Of a stretch of DNA of 33,047 bases, positions 1 to 7,980 are shown piece by piece. The DNA lies in assembly GCA_016879935.1 (NCBI GenBank), contig JAACJQ010000283.1:1-33047 (forward strand), given 5' to 3'. The position numbers were made by a program, and so were the translations under genes. Numbering within the stretch: the first letter of the stretch is position 1; each line of letters opens with the position of its first letter. Below the pieces are notes generated by a model. It saw nothing but the letters and a program-made list of their open reading frames with translations. It did no database searches and was not told where the DNA came from. The stretch comes from Archangiaceae bacterium. Lineage in GTDB: Bacteria > Myxococcota > Myxococcia > Myxococcales > Myxococcaceae.

Positions 1-111
1 CGCCGACAGGCCCGACGCGATGGTCATGAAGCGCGCGACGGACGCCTCGCGTTGGGGCGCGTCGCGTTGCAGGTGCTCGGTGAGAGCTCGTTGTCCGGCC
101 GAGGCGTCCAC
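1..111 (-). CDS. partial hypothetical protein, 3' end beyond window
   Basis: A minus-strand frame is open from a GTG at 111 to the window edge, giving 37 residues that begin VDASAGQRALTEH and contain QREASVARFM. Codon third positions are mostly G or C from the GTG onward, and less so upstream of it, which supports both the frame and the start. The ribosome binding site is weak (an AGG about ten bases upstream). The gene lies downstream of the 48-aa small gene on the same strand and may be co-transcribed with it. The family is not recognised. The alternative is that this is not coding, because the visible part is short. Confidence 0.35.
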   Translation of the reverse strand, partial: MDASAGQRALTEHLQRDAPQREASVARFMTIASGLSA

Positions 112-163
112 GGTGGGACAGCCTACGAGACCAGCGCCGCGGGGGATTGATGAAGCGAGAGGA

Positions 164-310
164 TCAGCCGCGACCCTCGGATTCGCGACGGGGCATCGGC
201 GGCACCTCGATGGCCACCAGCAACGAGGCGTACGACGCTCCGTTGACCGCCACCCGCTTCACCTGCGCCAGCGCTCCGTTGTCGAGCTTCACCAGCTGTC
301 CGTCGTTCAT
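164..310 (-). CDS. 48-aa small hypothetical protein
   Basis: A short ATG-to-TGA frame on the minus strand encodes 48 residues starting MNDGQLVKLDNGALAQVK and ending RRESEGRG. Codon third positions are almost all G or C and the residue composition is that of a normal protein, unlike the two other minus frames here. The middle is beta-like and hydrophobic (SYASLLVAIEVPP); there is no signal peptide or membrane segment. An AT-rich, likely promoter-bearing stretch lies directly upstream. No family is recognised. It could be a small accessory protein for the partial gene that follows it. Confidence 0.5.
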   Translation of the reverse strand: MNDGQLVKLDNGALAQVKRVAVNGASYASLLVAIEVPPMPRRESEGRG

Positions 311-349
311 GGGCGGGTGAATACTGCCCCGATTCTCGGGACCTCAACC

Positions 350-431
350 CCACCTGTGAAAATCGGTAAATCAACGCGATTGTGAATCTGTTTACAGGTC
401 GAGCAAGATGATTATTCCGTTAAATCAACGC
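350..431. promoter_or_regulatory. AT-rich intergenic island with a 14-base direct repeat
   Basis: This stretch is far less GC-rich than everything around it. It carries a direct repeat, CGGTAAATCAACGC at 364-377 and CGTTAAATCAACGC at 418-431, with 13 of 14 bases identical and a spacing of 54 (close to five helical turns). It lies upstream of the small minus-strand gene at 164-310 and downstream of the gene ending at 484. A promoter or regulator-binding role is inferred from base composition and position. No convincing -35/-10 pair was found on either strand. Confidence 0.4.
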
Positions 432-458
432 CTTGCGGAAGTCTGCCTGTTCGAGAGT

Positions 459-479
459 CAATGGAGCGAGGCTCCGTTG
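459..479 (-). terminator. hairpin just after the TPR-like gene
   Basis: CAATGGAGC and GCTCCGTTG can pair as a nine-base-pair stem (one G-T pair) with a three-base loop. The hairpin starts five bases after the stop codon of the minus-strand gene ending at 484. There is no T tract, so it may act as an RNA 3'-end stabiliser or a terminator that does not need a T run. Confidence 0.4.
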
Positions 480-483
480 TGAA

Positions 484-1065
484 TCACTCACGCTCCTGAA
501 TGGCGGGGGCGACGATGCCATCGGGGCGCACCCGAAGGTCGCGGGCATTGGAGTCGAGGGTGGGGGTGCCGAGCGTCTCGACCTTGAGGCCGGTGGTGGG
601 CATGCCGCCGTCGGAGTCGATGCGCTCCCAGGCCGCCGCCACCCCACGTTTGCAGAGGTGGTTCTTCGGGTTCTGGTCGAGGCACCGCTGGAAGACCTCG
701 ACCGCCTTCTTCCACTCGTTGGGCCCGGTGTTCTCGCCGATGACCAGCTTCGTCGCGTACTGCAGCTCGGCCGAGTCGCTCGTCTCGAACGGCGATGGCG
801 CGAGCTCGACCTGAGGGGCGCCGGCTGGCGTGCCACCACCGGAGGGTGCAGCTGGTGTCGTGGGCGCGGCCGCGACGGGAGCCGCGGGCGACGGCGTTGC
901 TTCTGGCGTGGCCGTCGGGGTCGTCGGCGCGGCCAGCACAGGGGGCGCCTTCGCTGGAGCGCTCGTCGGCTGTGGCTCCTCGTTCTTTCCCAGCACCAGA
1001 AACACGCCGAGCCCCATCAGGCCCAGCGCCACGACTGCCACTCCCACTCGCTGCATCGTCGACAT
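484..1065 (-). CDS. membrane-anchored Ala/Pro-linker protein with TPR-like C-terminus
   Basis: The product has 193 residues. Residues 6-26 form one hydrophobic segment (VGVAVVALGLMGLGVFLVL) that should act as an uncleaved anchor. A long linker rich in Ala, Pro and Thr follows to about residue 90. The C-terminal domain holds one TPR-like helix pair (WKKAVEVFQRCLDQNPKN, with two Cys) and a hydrophilic tail. The expected topology is an inside N-terminus and a periplasmic C-terminus. The gene starts 18 bases after the reductase gene ends, so the two are probably one transcript. A second ATG nine bases downstream is an alternative start. The function is unknown; a scaffold or envelope-assembly role is only a guess. 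Confidence 0.75.
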   Translation of the reverse strand: MSTMQRVGVAVVALGLMGLGVFLVLGKNEEPQPTSAPAKAPPVLAAPTTPTATPEATPSPAAPVAAAPTTPAAPSGGGTPAGAPQVELAPSPFETSDSAELQYATKLVIGENTGPNEWKKAVEVFQRCLDQNPKNHLCKRGVAAAWERIDSDGGMPTTGLKVETLGTPTLDSNARDLRVRPDGIVAPAIQERE

Positions 1066-1083
1066 CGAACGGCGCTCCCGGGT

Positions 1084-1980
1084 TCAGCCCTGCTTGAGTT
1101 GGTGCTTCACGACATCTTCATAGGCGGTGATGACGGCGCCGATGTCGGCCTCGCCTTTTCCAGCGGCGCGCGCGAAGGCGTACGTCTCCTTCATCGCGGC
1201 GGCTGACGGCGTCGGCACGCGGTGCACGGCGGCGTTCTCGACCAGCAGCGTGAGGTCTTTGTGCATGAGGTCGATGGAGAAGTGCGTCGAGAAATCACGC
1301 TCGAGCAGCGCCTTGCCCTTGAAGTCGAAGTACGGCGAGCGGAAGCCCGAGGCCTGCACCACCTCGATGAACTTCCTGGGGTCGACGCCCGCCTTCGAGG
1401 TGAGCAGCAGCCCTTCGGAGAACGCCTGCAGCATCGCTGCGATGAGCCCGTTGCCCGCGAGCTTCACCTGCGTACCGGCTCCCAGCGCGCCGCAGTGAAC
1501 GACCTTCTCACCGACCGCCTGGAAGACGGGCTGCGCGCGCGCCATCGCCGCCTCGGAGCCGCCCGCCATGATGACGAGCGTGCCCTTCTCGGCGCCGTTC
1601 TTCGAGCCGGTGACGGGCGCGTCGATGACGTCGATGCCCTTCGCCGAGAACGCGGCGCCCAGCTCCTGCACGAGCGCGACCGACACGGTGGAGAAGTCGA
1701 TGAAGAGCTGGCCCGACTTCGCGGTCGAGAGGAGCCCGTCGTTTCCCAGCGCCACCTCACGCAGCGCGGCCACGTCGGCGACGCAGGTACAGAACGCATC
1801 GGCCACCTGTGCCACCTGGGCCGGCGTCTTCGCCACGTGAATGCCGTGTGACTTCAGCGCCTCGGCGCGCGCGGCCGAGCGATTCCACACCGTCACCTCG
1901 AAGCCCTTCTTCTTCAGGTTGAGCGCCATGCGGCTGCCCATGAGGCCGAGGCCGAGAAAGCCCACGTGTCGGATGGTCAT
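1084..1980 (-). CDS. NAD(P)-dependent 3-hydroxyisobutyrate dehydrogenase-family reductase
   Basis: This 298-residue protein belongs to the beta-hydroxyacid dehydrogenase family (3-hydroxyisobutyrate, tartronate semialdehyde and glyoxylate/succinic semialdehyde reductases). The Rossmann motif GLGLMG is at residues 10-15. The substrate-binding segment DAPVTGSKNGAEKGTL is at 120-135. The catalytic lysine is in KLAGN (173-177), and a conserved HKDL segment lies in the C-terminal helical domain. The ATG at 1980 was chosen because CGGAG sits upstream at suitable spacing and the Rossmann strand starts straight after it. The frame stays open further upstream, but that part overlaps the divergent gene. 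Length is typical. The exact substrate cannot be told from sequence. Confidence 0.9.
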   Translation of the reverse strand: MTIRHVGFLGLGLMGSRMALNLKKKGFEVTVWNRSAARAEALKSHGIHVAKTPAQVAQVADAFCTCVADVAALREVALGNDGLLSTAKSGQLFIDFSTVSVALVQELGAAFSAKGIDVIDAPVTGSKNGAEKGTLVIMAGGSEAAMARAQPVFQAVGEKVVHCGALGAGTQVKLAGNGLIAAMLQAFSEGLLLTSKAGVDPRKFIEVVQASGFRSPYFDFKGKALLERDFSTHFSIDLMHKDLTLLVENAAVHRVPTPSAAAMKETYAFARAAGKGEADIGAVITAYEDVVKHQLKQG

Positions 1981-2020
1981 GAATTGCTCCGGGCGGGGGC
2001 GTAGAGTGCCCACGCGACGC

Positions 2021-2230
2021 ATGCGCCTACCACTGCTCTTTCGCCGGGAGAACTCCACCGCCGCAAAGGCCGAGCGACAGGAGCGCCTCGAGCGCGCCGT
2101 CACCGATGGCCTGCGCAAGCTCGCGGGCGTGTTGAAAGAGGCCGCCGACCTCATCGAGAAGCAGCGGCTCGCGCGGCAGGGCTACGAGACGAAGAAGGAC
2201 TTCCTCCAGCGCACCGACCCCAAGCGCTGA
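2021..2230 (+). CDS. small charged helical protein
   Basis: ATG to TGA gives 69 residues, starting MRLPLLFRREN, with a long amphipathic charged helix (RQERLERAVTDGLRKLAGV) and a basic tail. There is no signal peptide. It stops one base before the GTG start of the acyltransferase gene, so the two should be translationally coupled. The start lies only 40 bases from the divergent reductase start, so both promoters must fit in or overlap that gap; a TAGAGT at 2002-2007 could be a -10 element. No family is recognised. Confidence 0.6.
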   Translation: MRLPLLFRRENSTAAKAERQERLERAVTDGLRKLAGVLKEAADLIEKQRLARQGYETKKDFLQRTDPKR

Positions 2231-2231
2231 C

Positions 2232-3554
2232 GTGTTCTATCGGGCCTTCCGCTTCGTGATGTCGCTGCTCTTGCGGAACTTCTTCCGCATCGAGGCCGTC
2301 ATCGACCCGACGCAGGCGCTCTCGGCGAAAGGCCCCGTCATCTTCGTCGGCAACCACCCCAACGGCCTCGTCGACCCGGGGCTGCTCTTCGTGCTCGTCG
2401 ACCGCCACGTCACCTTCCTCGCGAAGGCGCCGCTGTTTCGCATGCCGGTGCTGGGGTGGATTCTCAAAGGCCTCGACGCGCTGCCGGTGTTCCGCAAGCA
2501 GGACGGAGCGGGCGACACCACGAAGAACGACTCCACGCTGACGGCCAGTGTCGACGCGCTGGTGAAGTCGCGCGCCATCACGATTTTTCCCGAGGGCAAG
2601 AGCCACTCCGAGCCGCAGCTGGCCGAGCTGAAGACGGGCTGCGCGCGCATCGCGCTCGACGCGTTCGCCAAAGGCGCGCCCGTCCGCATCGTGCCCGTCG
2701 GCATCACGTACGCCGACAAGAACCGCTTCAAGAGCCTCGTGCACGTCGAGGTCGGCGCGGCGCTCGAGGTGTCATCGTTCGCCACCGCCGAGGGCTCGAA
2801 AGACGCCGAGGCCGTGCGCACGCTCACCGACGCCATCGCAGGCGCGCTGCAGGCCATCACGCTCAACCTCGAGCAGTGGGAAGACCTGCCGCTCGTCGAG
2901 ACGGCCGAGGCGCTGTACGCGTTGAAGCAGGGCGACCAGGCGGGCGATGTCGAGCGGCAGAAGGCGTTCGCGCGTGGGCTCTCGCTCCTGCGCGCCGAGC
3001 AGCCCGACCGCTTCGACGCGCTCAAACACGAGGTGGTGGCCTTTCGCCGCCGGCTCGACCTGGTGCAGGTGCGGCCCGCTGAGCTCACGTTTCAGTACCG
3101 GCCCGCGACCGTCGCGCGCTTCGTGCTGCGCAACCTCGTCTGGCTGCTGGGGCTGCCGGTGTTCCTCGTCGGCATGGTCGTCTTCTTCGTGCCCTACTGG
3201 ATTCCCATCGGCCTCGTGGTGGCGACGAAGCCAGAGAAGGACACGGAGTCGACGGTGAAGGTGCTGACGCTGCTGCTGCTGGCGCCCTTCTGGTGGGCGC
3301 TGGTGGTGGTGCTGTCGTGGCTCCAGTGGGGGCCGGTGGGGCTCGCGAGCCTCGCCGTGGTGCCGGCGTTGGCGCTGTTCACGCGCTGGTACCTCGAGCG
3401 CCGCGCGGCCGCGTTCCGTGACGCGCGGGTGTTCTTCCTCTTCTTCTCGCGGCAGCGGCTCAAGGCCCGGCTGCTGGCAGAAGGCGCCAGTCTCGCGCAG
3501 GCCATCGACGCGGTGGCCGAAGAGCTTCGGCCCCGGGTCACGTCTCAGGCGTGA
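2232..3554 (+). CDS. PlsC-like phospholipid acyltransferase with C-terminal membrane domain
   Basis: The 440-residue protein has the glycerolipid acyltransferase signature: NHPNGLVDPG at 41-50 (catalytic His and Asp, here HX5D instead of the usual HX4D) and FPEGKSHSEP at 119-128, with a third hydrophobic block PVRIVPVGITY. About 200 hydrophilic helical residues follow. Three or four membrane segments then span roughly residues 295-400, which is unusual for a plain PlsC (about 240 residues). It probably acylates lysophosphatidate or a related lipid at the inner membrane. The start is GTG with no clear ribosome binding site, so translation likely depends on coupling to the small gene before it. 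The substrate is inferred from family only. Confidence 0.8.
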   Translation: MFYRAFRFVMSLLLRNFFRIEAVIDPTQALSAKGPVIFVGNHPNGLVDPGLLFVLVDRHVTFLAKAPLFRMPVLGWILKGLDALPVFRKQDGAGDTTKNDSTLTASVDALVKSRAITIFPEGKSHSEPQLAELKTGCARIALDAFAKGAPVRIVPVGITYADKNRFKSLVHVEVGAALEVSSFATAEGSKDAEAVRTLTDAIAGALQAITLNLEQWEDLPLVETAEALYALKQGDQAGDVERQKAFARGLSLLRAEQPDRFDALKHEVVAFRRRLDLVQVRPAELTFQYRPATVARFVLRNLVWLLGLPVFLVGMVVFFVPYWIPIGLVVATKPEKDTESTVKVLTLLLLAPFWWALVVVLSWLQWGPVGLASLAVVPALALFTRWYLERRAAAFRDARVFFLFFSRQRLKARLLAEGASLAQAIDAVAEELRPRVTSQA

Positions 3555-3566
3555 CCGCCCGGCCCG

Positions 3567-5369
3567 TCAGAGCCCGCGGAGGCCGGTGCACGTGGCGGCG
3601 GTGAGGGCCGACGTCGAAGCGACGCAGCACTGCCCGTACGTCGTGTTGCACTGAGTCACCGTCGTCGAGGCCGCACAATCGGTGTTCGACGTGCAGCGCT
3701 CTGGCCAGACGACGCCGCCCTTGAGGCCTGCGTCGGGGAAGTAGACGGGCGTGCAGCGATAGCCCGTTCGCGGCGAGCTCCCGAGCGCGAAGCAGCTCTG
3801 CCCACACCAGAAGTCGTAGCCGCCGTCGGCGCGCGTCGGAATGATGAACTCGAGCCCGTTGGCCTGCACGCAATACGACTCGGGCGCGAAGCCCGTGTAC
3901 GTGAGGCAGAGCCCGTCGGTGAAGCCCGTCGGGTTGAACTCGGCGCCTCCGAAGCACACGGCCAGCGAAGGGTCGGGCGGGTTCGCACACGCGGCGTTGT
4001 TGGCGCAGGTGCTGCCGAGGCGGGTGGGAAGGCCGCCACCGCTGAAGGTGGTGCTGGGGTTGGCGAGGTCGAGCCAGCAGCCTCCCGCTGAGGCGGTGGC
4101 CGTGCCGTCGGTCACGTCGACGCAGCGCAACGAGCTGGGGCACTGCCCCTGCATCGTGCAGCCATTGACGCAGAACCGGTCAGTCTCGTTCCACAGCGCC
4201 ATGTTCGAGCTGAGGCCGCCAGCGCAGACGTTGCCAGTGCCGCACGTCGACTGGCCGTTGCTGCTGCAGGGCAGGGTGCAGAAGCCGTACGGGTACTGCG
4301 TGGCCGTGAAGCCCGACGTCGGCGTCGTCTGCAGCTTGCAGTACGCCGACGAGCCGAGCGAGGCCTGACACGTGCTCGAGCTGGTGCACAACGAGCCGAC
4401 GCCCGTCGAGGGAGCACCGCCGCCCGTTCCACCGCCACCCGTCGCCCCGCCGCCACCGGTCGCGCTGCCGCCACCCGTGGAGCCGCCGACGCACTGGCCA
4501 TTCACGCAGCCGGTGAACCCGTTGCGCTGACAGTTCTCACAGAAGCCGCCGTTCCTGCCGCAGGTGGTGATGCTGTTGCCGTCGGGCACGCAGGCCAGCT
4601 GGCCGACCGTCTGCGCGAGGCAGGTGTTGCAGGGCGAGCCACCGCCCGCGCCGCCGCCCGTGCCGCTCATGCACGTGCCGAAGGAGCAGGTGTTGCCCGT
4701 CGCGCAGGTGTTGCACTGAAGGCCACCACGGCCGCACGCGGCGTTCATGTTGCCGCCTTCGCACACGCCGTTGTTGCAGCAGCCGAGGCAGTTCGAGGGT
4801 GAGCACGTCGCTGAGCCTCCGCCCGTCGCCGAGCCGCCGCCCGTGCCGCCCTGACACACGCCCTGCGCGGTGCAGATGCCCGGCGTGCAGACGGCGCAGC
4901 TCGCGCCGTTGCGACCGCACGCCGTGGGGCTGGCGCCGCCCTGGCACGAGCCGTTCTGGCAGCAGCCGGTGCAGTTCGCCGAGGAGCAGGTTCCCGTGCC
5001 GCCGCCGGTGGCGAGGCCGCCGCCCGTCGCGAGACCGCCGCCAGTCGCGAGGCCGCCGCCAGTCGCGAAGCCGCCGCCCGTCGTGGTGAAGCCACCGCCC
5101 GTCGAGCCGCTGCCGCCACCAGTGCCGGTGTTGCTCGAGCAGGTGCCGCCGAACATGCACGTCTGGCCGAGGCCGCACGAGGTGCAGGCCTGCGCACGCG
5201 CTCCGCAGGCCGTGTTGCTGTTGCCGAGCTGGCACTTGCCGCTCGCGTCACAGCAGCCTGTGCAGGTCGTCGCGTTGCACGGCGGCTGACCGCCACACGA
5301 CGAGCCCGCAGACGCGAGCATTCCCACGGCGAACCCGGTCATCACCCAACGCATCATCGTCATCGACAT
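3567..5369 (-). CDS. secreted Cys-rich modular protein with TGGG linkers
   Basis: About 600 residues. The N-terminus is a signal peptide (MRWVMTGFAVGMLASAG) ending in SSC; Cys25 may be lipidated although the lipobox is poor. Four related Cys modules follow, each built around C-x2-CC (the fourth diverged), a Gly-rich stretch, an xACGR element and a C-x2-C pair. They are separated by linkers of Thr-Gly-Gly-Gly with Ser, Ala or Leu. The last 250 residues form a different Cys-rich domain (for example CQASLGSSAYC and CGTGNVCAGG). The start at 5369 was chosen over an upstream one because a GGGAG lies ten bases before it and it begins the signal peptide. It is convergent with the acyltransferase gene. 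A surface or extracellular binding role is likely; function unknown. Confidence 0.8.
   Translation of the reverse strand: MSMTMMRWVMTGFAVGMLASAGSSCGGQPPCNATTCTGCCDASGKCQLGNSNTACGARAQACTSCGLGQTCMFGGTCSSNTGTGGGSGSTGGGFTTTGGGFATGGGLATGGGLATGGGLATGGGTGTCSSANCTGCCQNGSCQGGASPTACGRNGASCAVCTPGICTAQGVCQGGTGGGSATGGGSATCSPSNCLGCCNNGVCEGGNMNAACGRGGLQCNTCATGNTCSFGTCMSGTGGGAGGGSPCNTCLAQTVGQLACVPDGNSITTCGRNGGFCENCQRNGFTGCVNGQCVGGSTGGGSATGGGGATGGGGTGGGAPSTGVGSLCTSSSTCQASLGSSAYCKLQTTPTSGFTATQYPYGFCTLPCSSNGQSTCGTGNVCAGGLSSNMALWNETDRFCVNGCTMQGQCPSSLRCVDVTDGTATASAGGCWLDLANPSTTFSGGGLPTRLGSTCANNAACANPPDPSLAVCFGGAEFNPTGFTDGLCLTYTGFAPESYCVQANGLEFIIPTRADGGYDFWCGQSCFALGSSPRTGYRCTPVYFPDAGLKGGVVWPERCTSNTDCAASTTVTQCNTTYGQCCVASTSALTAATCTGLRGL
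4999..5109 (-). repeat. tandem 18-base repeat encoding the GGG(L/F)ATGGG linker
   Basis: Six head-to-tail units of the form CCGCCGCC(C/A/G)GTCGCGAG(G/A) occur on the plus strand. Units run 4999-5016, 5017-5034, 5035-5052, 5053-5070, 5071-5091 (21 bases) and 5092-5109. Every unit is a multiple of three, so unit gain or loss keeps the frame and changes linker length. Confidence 0.8.
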
Positions 5370-5530
5370 GGTGGAACGGCTCCCAGGGGCGCCTTCGTCG
5401 GCCAACGAAGCGGCAGCCCGTCGAACCCGTGTACCCGAAACAAGGCCGTTCCTTCAAATGATCAGCCGCTTTGCCCACCGTCGGACGTCTGCCGGATGGT
5501 GGGGAGGGACGCCTCGGGTAGAACCACGGG

Positions 5531-6310
5531 GTGACGACGGCGGCGGTGGAAGCGAGGGGCCTGACGAAGCGGTTCGGTGACTTCACCGCCGTCAACGCGC
5601 TCGACATGACGATTCCGAGGGGCAGCTTCTACGCCTTCCTCGGGCCCAACGGCGCCGGCAAGTCGACGACCATCTCGTTGCTGACGGGCATCTACGCGCC
5701 CGACGGCGGCACGCTCTCGTTGCTGGGGCTCGACGCGGTGAAAGACCCGCTCGCCATCAAGTCTCGCATCGGCGTGGTGCCCGAAGAGCTGTCGCTGTTC
5801 GAGCGGCTCACGGGCCGGCAATACCTGACGTTCTGCGGCCGCATGCACGGGCTGCCAGGCGAAGAATCGGAGCGTCGCGCCGAAGAGCTGCTGACGCTCA
5901 CCGAGCTCTCGTACAAAGGCGGCGCGCTCGTGGCGGAGTACTCGAAGGGCATGCGCCGACGCCTCGCCATCGCCGCGGCGCTGGTGCACGCGCCCGACCT
6001 CGTGTTCCTCGACGAGCCGTTCGAGGGCATCGACGTCATCGCGGCCGGCGTGATTCGCGAGCTCCTGGCCGAGCTCTCCCGGCGCGGGGTGACGCTGCTG
6101 CTCACCACGCACGTGCTCGAGATTGCCGAGCGGCTCGCCACGCACGCCGGCATCATTCGCGCGGGCAAGCTCGTCGACGAAGGCACGGTGGCCGAGCTCA
6201 TCGCGCGCAACGAGGTGAAGTCGCTCGAGGCGGTGTTCGAGAAGCTCATCGGCGTGCCGGTGGCGAGAGACGCGTCGCTCTCGTTCTACGGAGCCGCGCG
6301 TGCAGGCTGA
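5531..6310 (+). CDS. ABC-2 type exporter, ATP-binding subunit
   Basis: 259 residues, the usual length for an ABC-2 ATPase. Walker A is GPNGAGKST at 38-46, the signature segment is EYSKGMRRRL at 136-145, Walker B is LVFLDEPF at 157-164 and the switch His is in TTHVLE near 194. The Q-loop position reads VVPEE rather than VPQ, which is common in this subfamily. The gene overlaps the following permease gene by 11 bases and the two should form one transporter. The start is GTG at 5531. The substrate cannot be predicted. Confidence 0.92.
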   Translation: MTTAAVEARGLTKRFGDFTAVNALDMTIPRGSFYAFLGPNGAGKSTTISLLTGIYAPDGGTLSLLGLDAVKDPLAIKSRIGVVPEELSLFERLTGRQYLTFCGRMHGLPGEESERRAEELLTLTELSYKGGALVAEYSKGMRRRLAIAAALVHAPDLVFLDEPFEGIDVIAAGVIRELLAELSRRGVTLLLTTHVLEIAERLATHAGIIRAGKLVDEGTVAELIARNEVKSLEAVFEKLIGVPVARDASLSFYGAARAG

Positions 6311-7958
6311 GCTGAAGGCGCCCTCGTTCTTCCAGCACCTCGTGCTGCTGTGGCGGCTGCGGCTCACCATCGGGCTCAACCGCGGAGACGGCAAGCACCG
6401 GTGGTTCTCGGTGGTGGCGTTCCTGTTCTCGGCGTCTCCGTCGCTCGCGCTCGCCGCGACGTTCTACGGCTTCATGCAGCACCCCGTCGTCACCCAGTCG
6501 GACACGTGGGGCGACTTCCTCGTGCGGCTCTTGCTCTTCGTGACGAGCGCGACGTGGGTGACGTGGCCGGTGCTGTCGGCGGGGGTCGACGACCACTCCG
6601 AACTCTCGCGGTACTCGGCGTTTCCCATCTCGAGCTTCCGGCTGATGCTGGTGTCGACGCTGGCGAGCCTGTTCGAGCCGCGCAGCTTCGTCTTCTACGG
6701 ACCGCTGGTGGGCGCGAGCGTGGGCTACCTGAAGAACCGCCCGCCGGAGTCGTGGCTGCTCGTCGTCATCGGCTTCGGCGCGTACGTGTTGTTCAACGCG
6801 GCGCTCTCGCGCGTGGGCCTGCACGTGATGTTGAACCTGTTGCGCCAGCAGCGCAGCGCCGAGCTCATCGGCGGCGGGTTTCTGGTGAGCCTCGTCGTCG
6901 CCTCGTTCATTCCGGCCGTCGATACCGAGTGGCTCTTGCACATCAACGAGGTCGGCGCGTCTGCAGTGCCCGACACCATCATCGAGAACGCGGCGCTCGC
7001 GCTCGGGCGGTTTCCGTCAGGCTGGTTTGGGCATCTCTTGCGCGCGAACTGGGCGGGGCGGCTCGACCTCGCGATGGCCGATGCGTTCGCGACGGTGGAG
7101 CTGACGCTGGTGGCGCTCGTCGTCGCGTGGGGGCTCTTGCTCCAATTCCATCGGCACGCGGGGCGGGGCGGCTCCATTTCGACGTCGTCGCGGGCGGCGA
7201 ACCCGTTCGTGCGCACCGGGAGCACGTTCTCGACGCTGGTGGTGCGTGAGGCCATCGACCTCTGGAACAACCCGCGCGCCCGGCTGCTCGCGTCGGTGCC
7301 GTTCGTGCTGTCGATTCTCTTGAAGCTGCTCTCGGGGCGGTCGCTGTTCGTGTTTCTGCTCGGCGCCTCGGCCGATGCGTGGGTGATGGGCGGGCTCACC
7401 GTCTACGGCGCCATCGTGTTGTCGTCGACGTTCTCGCAGAACGCGTTCGCGTACGACGGGCATGGGTTCACCGTCTTCCTCGCGTCGCCGGTGCCGGTGG
7501 GAGACGTGCTGCGCGCGAAGAACGTCGTGCACGGCGCCATCGGCTTCGTGATGGGCGGGCTCGTCGTCGCGTTCTACGTGCCGTACTTCCAGGCGGGCTC
7601 GGTCATCGACGTGGTGTGCGCGTTGTTGTCGGTGGCGGCGCTGGTGCCGGTGCTGCTCACTGCGGGGAACTTTCTGTCGCTGTTCTTCCCCGTGAAGTTC
7701 CACGCGAACTTGAAGCGCCGCGACAAGCTGCCGTTCGCGGCGTCGATGCTGGGCCTTGGGGCGGCGTCGATTGGCACCACGCCGTTCGCGATGGCGATGA
7801 AGCTCGTGGGCAGAAGCGGACCGACGTGGGTGACGGCGGGGCTCATCGCCGGCTCGGCGGTCGTCGCGTGGGGCGTCTATCAGTTGACGTTGCCGGTGGC
7901 GTTGAAGCTGCTCGAGCAACGGCGGGAGTTGGTGCTGCGCGCCGTCACGCGGGAGTAG
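6300..7958 (+). CDS. ABC-2 type exporter, polytopic permease
   Basis: The 552-residue product has about twelve hydrophobic segments spread over its whole length (for example FLVRLLLFVTSATWVTWPVL and HGAIGFVMGGLVVAFYVPYF), with short charged loops between them. The GTG start lies inside the ATPase gene, 11 bases before its end, so coupled translation is expected. The size suggests a fused or double-length permease, since a simple ABC-2 permease has six segments. It is the likely membrane partner of the preceding ATPase. Its 3' end is 22 bases from the convergent Hint lipoprotein gene. Substrate unknown. Confidence 0.85.
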   Translation: MQAELKAPSFFQHLVLLWRLRLTIGLNRGDGKHRWFSVVAFLFSASPSLALAATFYGFMQHPVVTQSDTWGDFLVRLLLFVTSATWVTWPVLSAGVDDHSELSRYSAFPISSFRLMLVSTLASLFEPRSFVFYGPLVGASVGYLKNRPPESWLLVVIGFGAYVLFNAALSRVGLHVMLNLLRQQRSAELIGGGFLVSLVVASFIPAVDTEWLLHINEVGASAVPDTIIENAALALGRFPSGWFGHLLRANWAGRLDLAMADAFATVELTLVALVVAWGLLLQFHRHAGRGGSISTSSRAANPFVRTGSTFSTLVVREAIDLWNNPRARLLASVPFVLSILLKLLSGRSLFVFLLGASADAWVMGGLTVYGAIVLSSTFSQNAFAYDGHGFTVFLASPVPVGDVLRAKNVVHGAIGFVMGGLVVAFYVPYFQAGSVIDVVCALLSVAALVPVLLTAGNFLSLFFPVKFHANLKRRDKLPFAASMLGLGAASIGTTPFAMAMKLVGRSGPTWVTAGLIAGSAVVAWGVYQLTLPVALKLLEQRRELVLRAVTRE

Positions 7959-7980
7959 CGCAGGACGGGAGTCTGGCCTG

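Noticed and set aside
1980-2154. Upstream extension of the reductase gene
   Set aside because: The extra 58 residues precede the Rossmann strand, are Arg/Ser-rich and overlap the divergent small gene; a good ribosome binding site lies at 1980.
2151-2744. Minus-strand frame across the acyltransferase
   Set aside because: The sense strand has NHPNGLVDPG and FPEG acyltransferase motifs; the opposite frame is Arg/Glu-rich with no motif.
4999-5109. A CRISPR-like array
   Set aside because: Units are contiguous 18-mers with no spacers and encode a linker.
5370-5530. Possible -35/-10 (TTGAAG, GTACAC) upstream of the Cys-rich gene
   Set aside because: The -10 match is poor; no supported promoter can be called in this 161-base gap.
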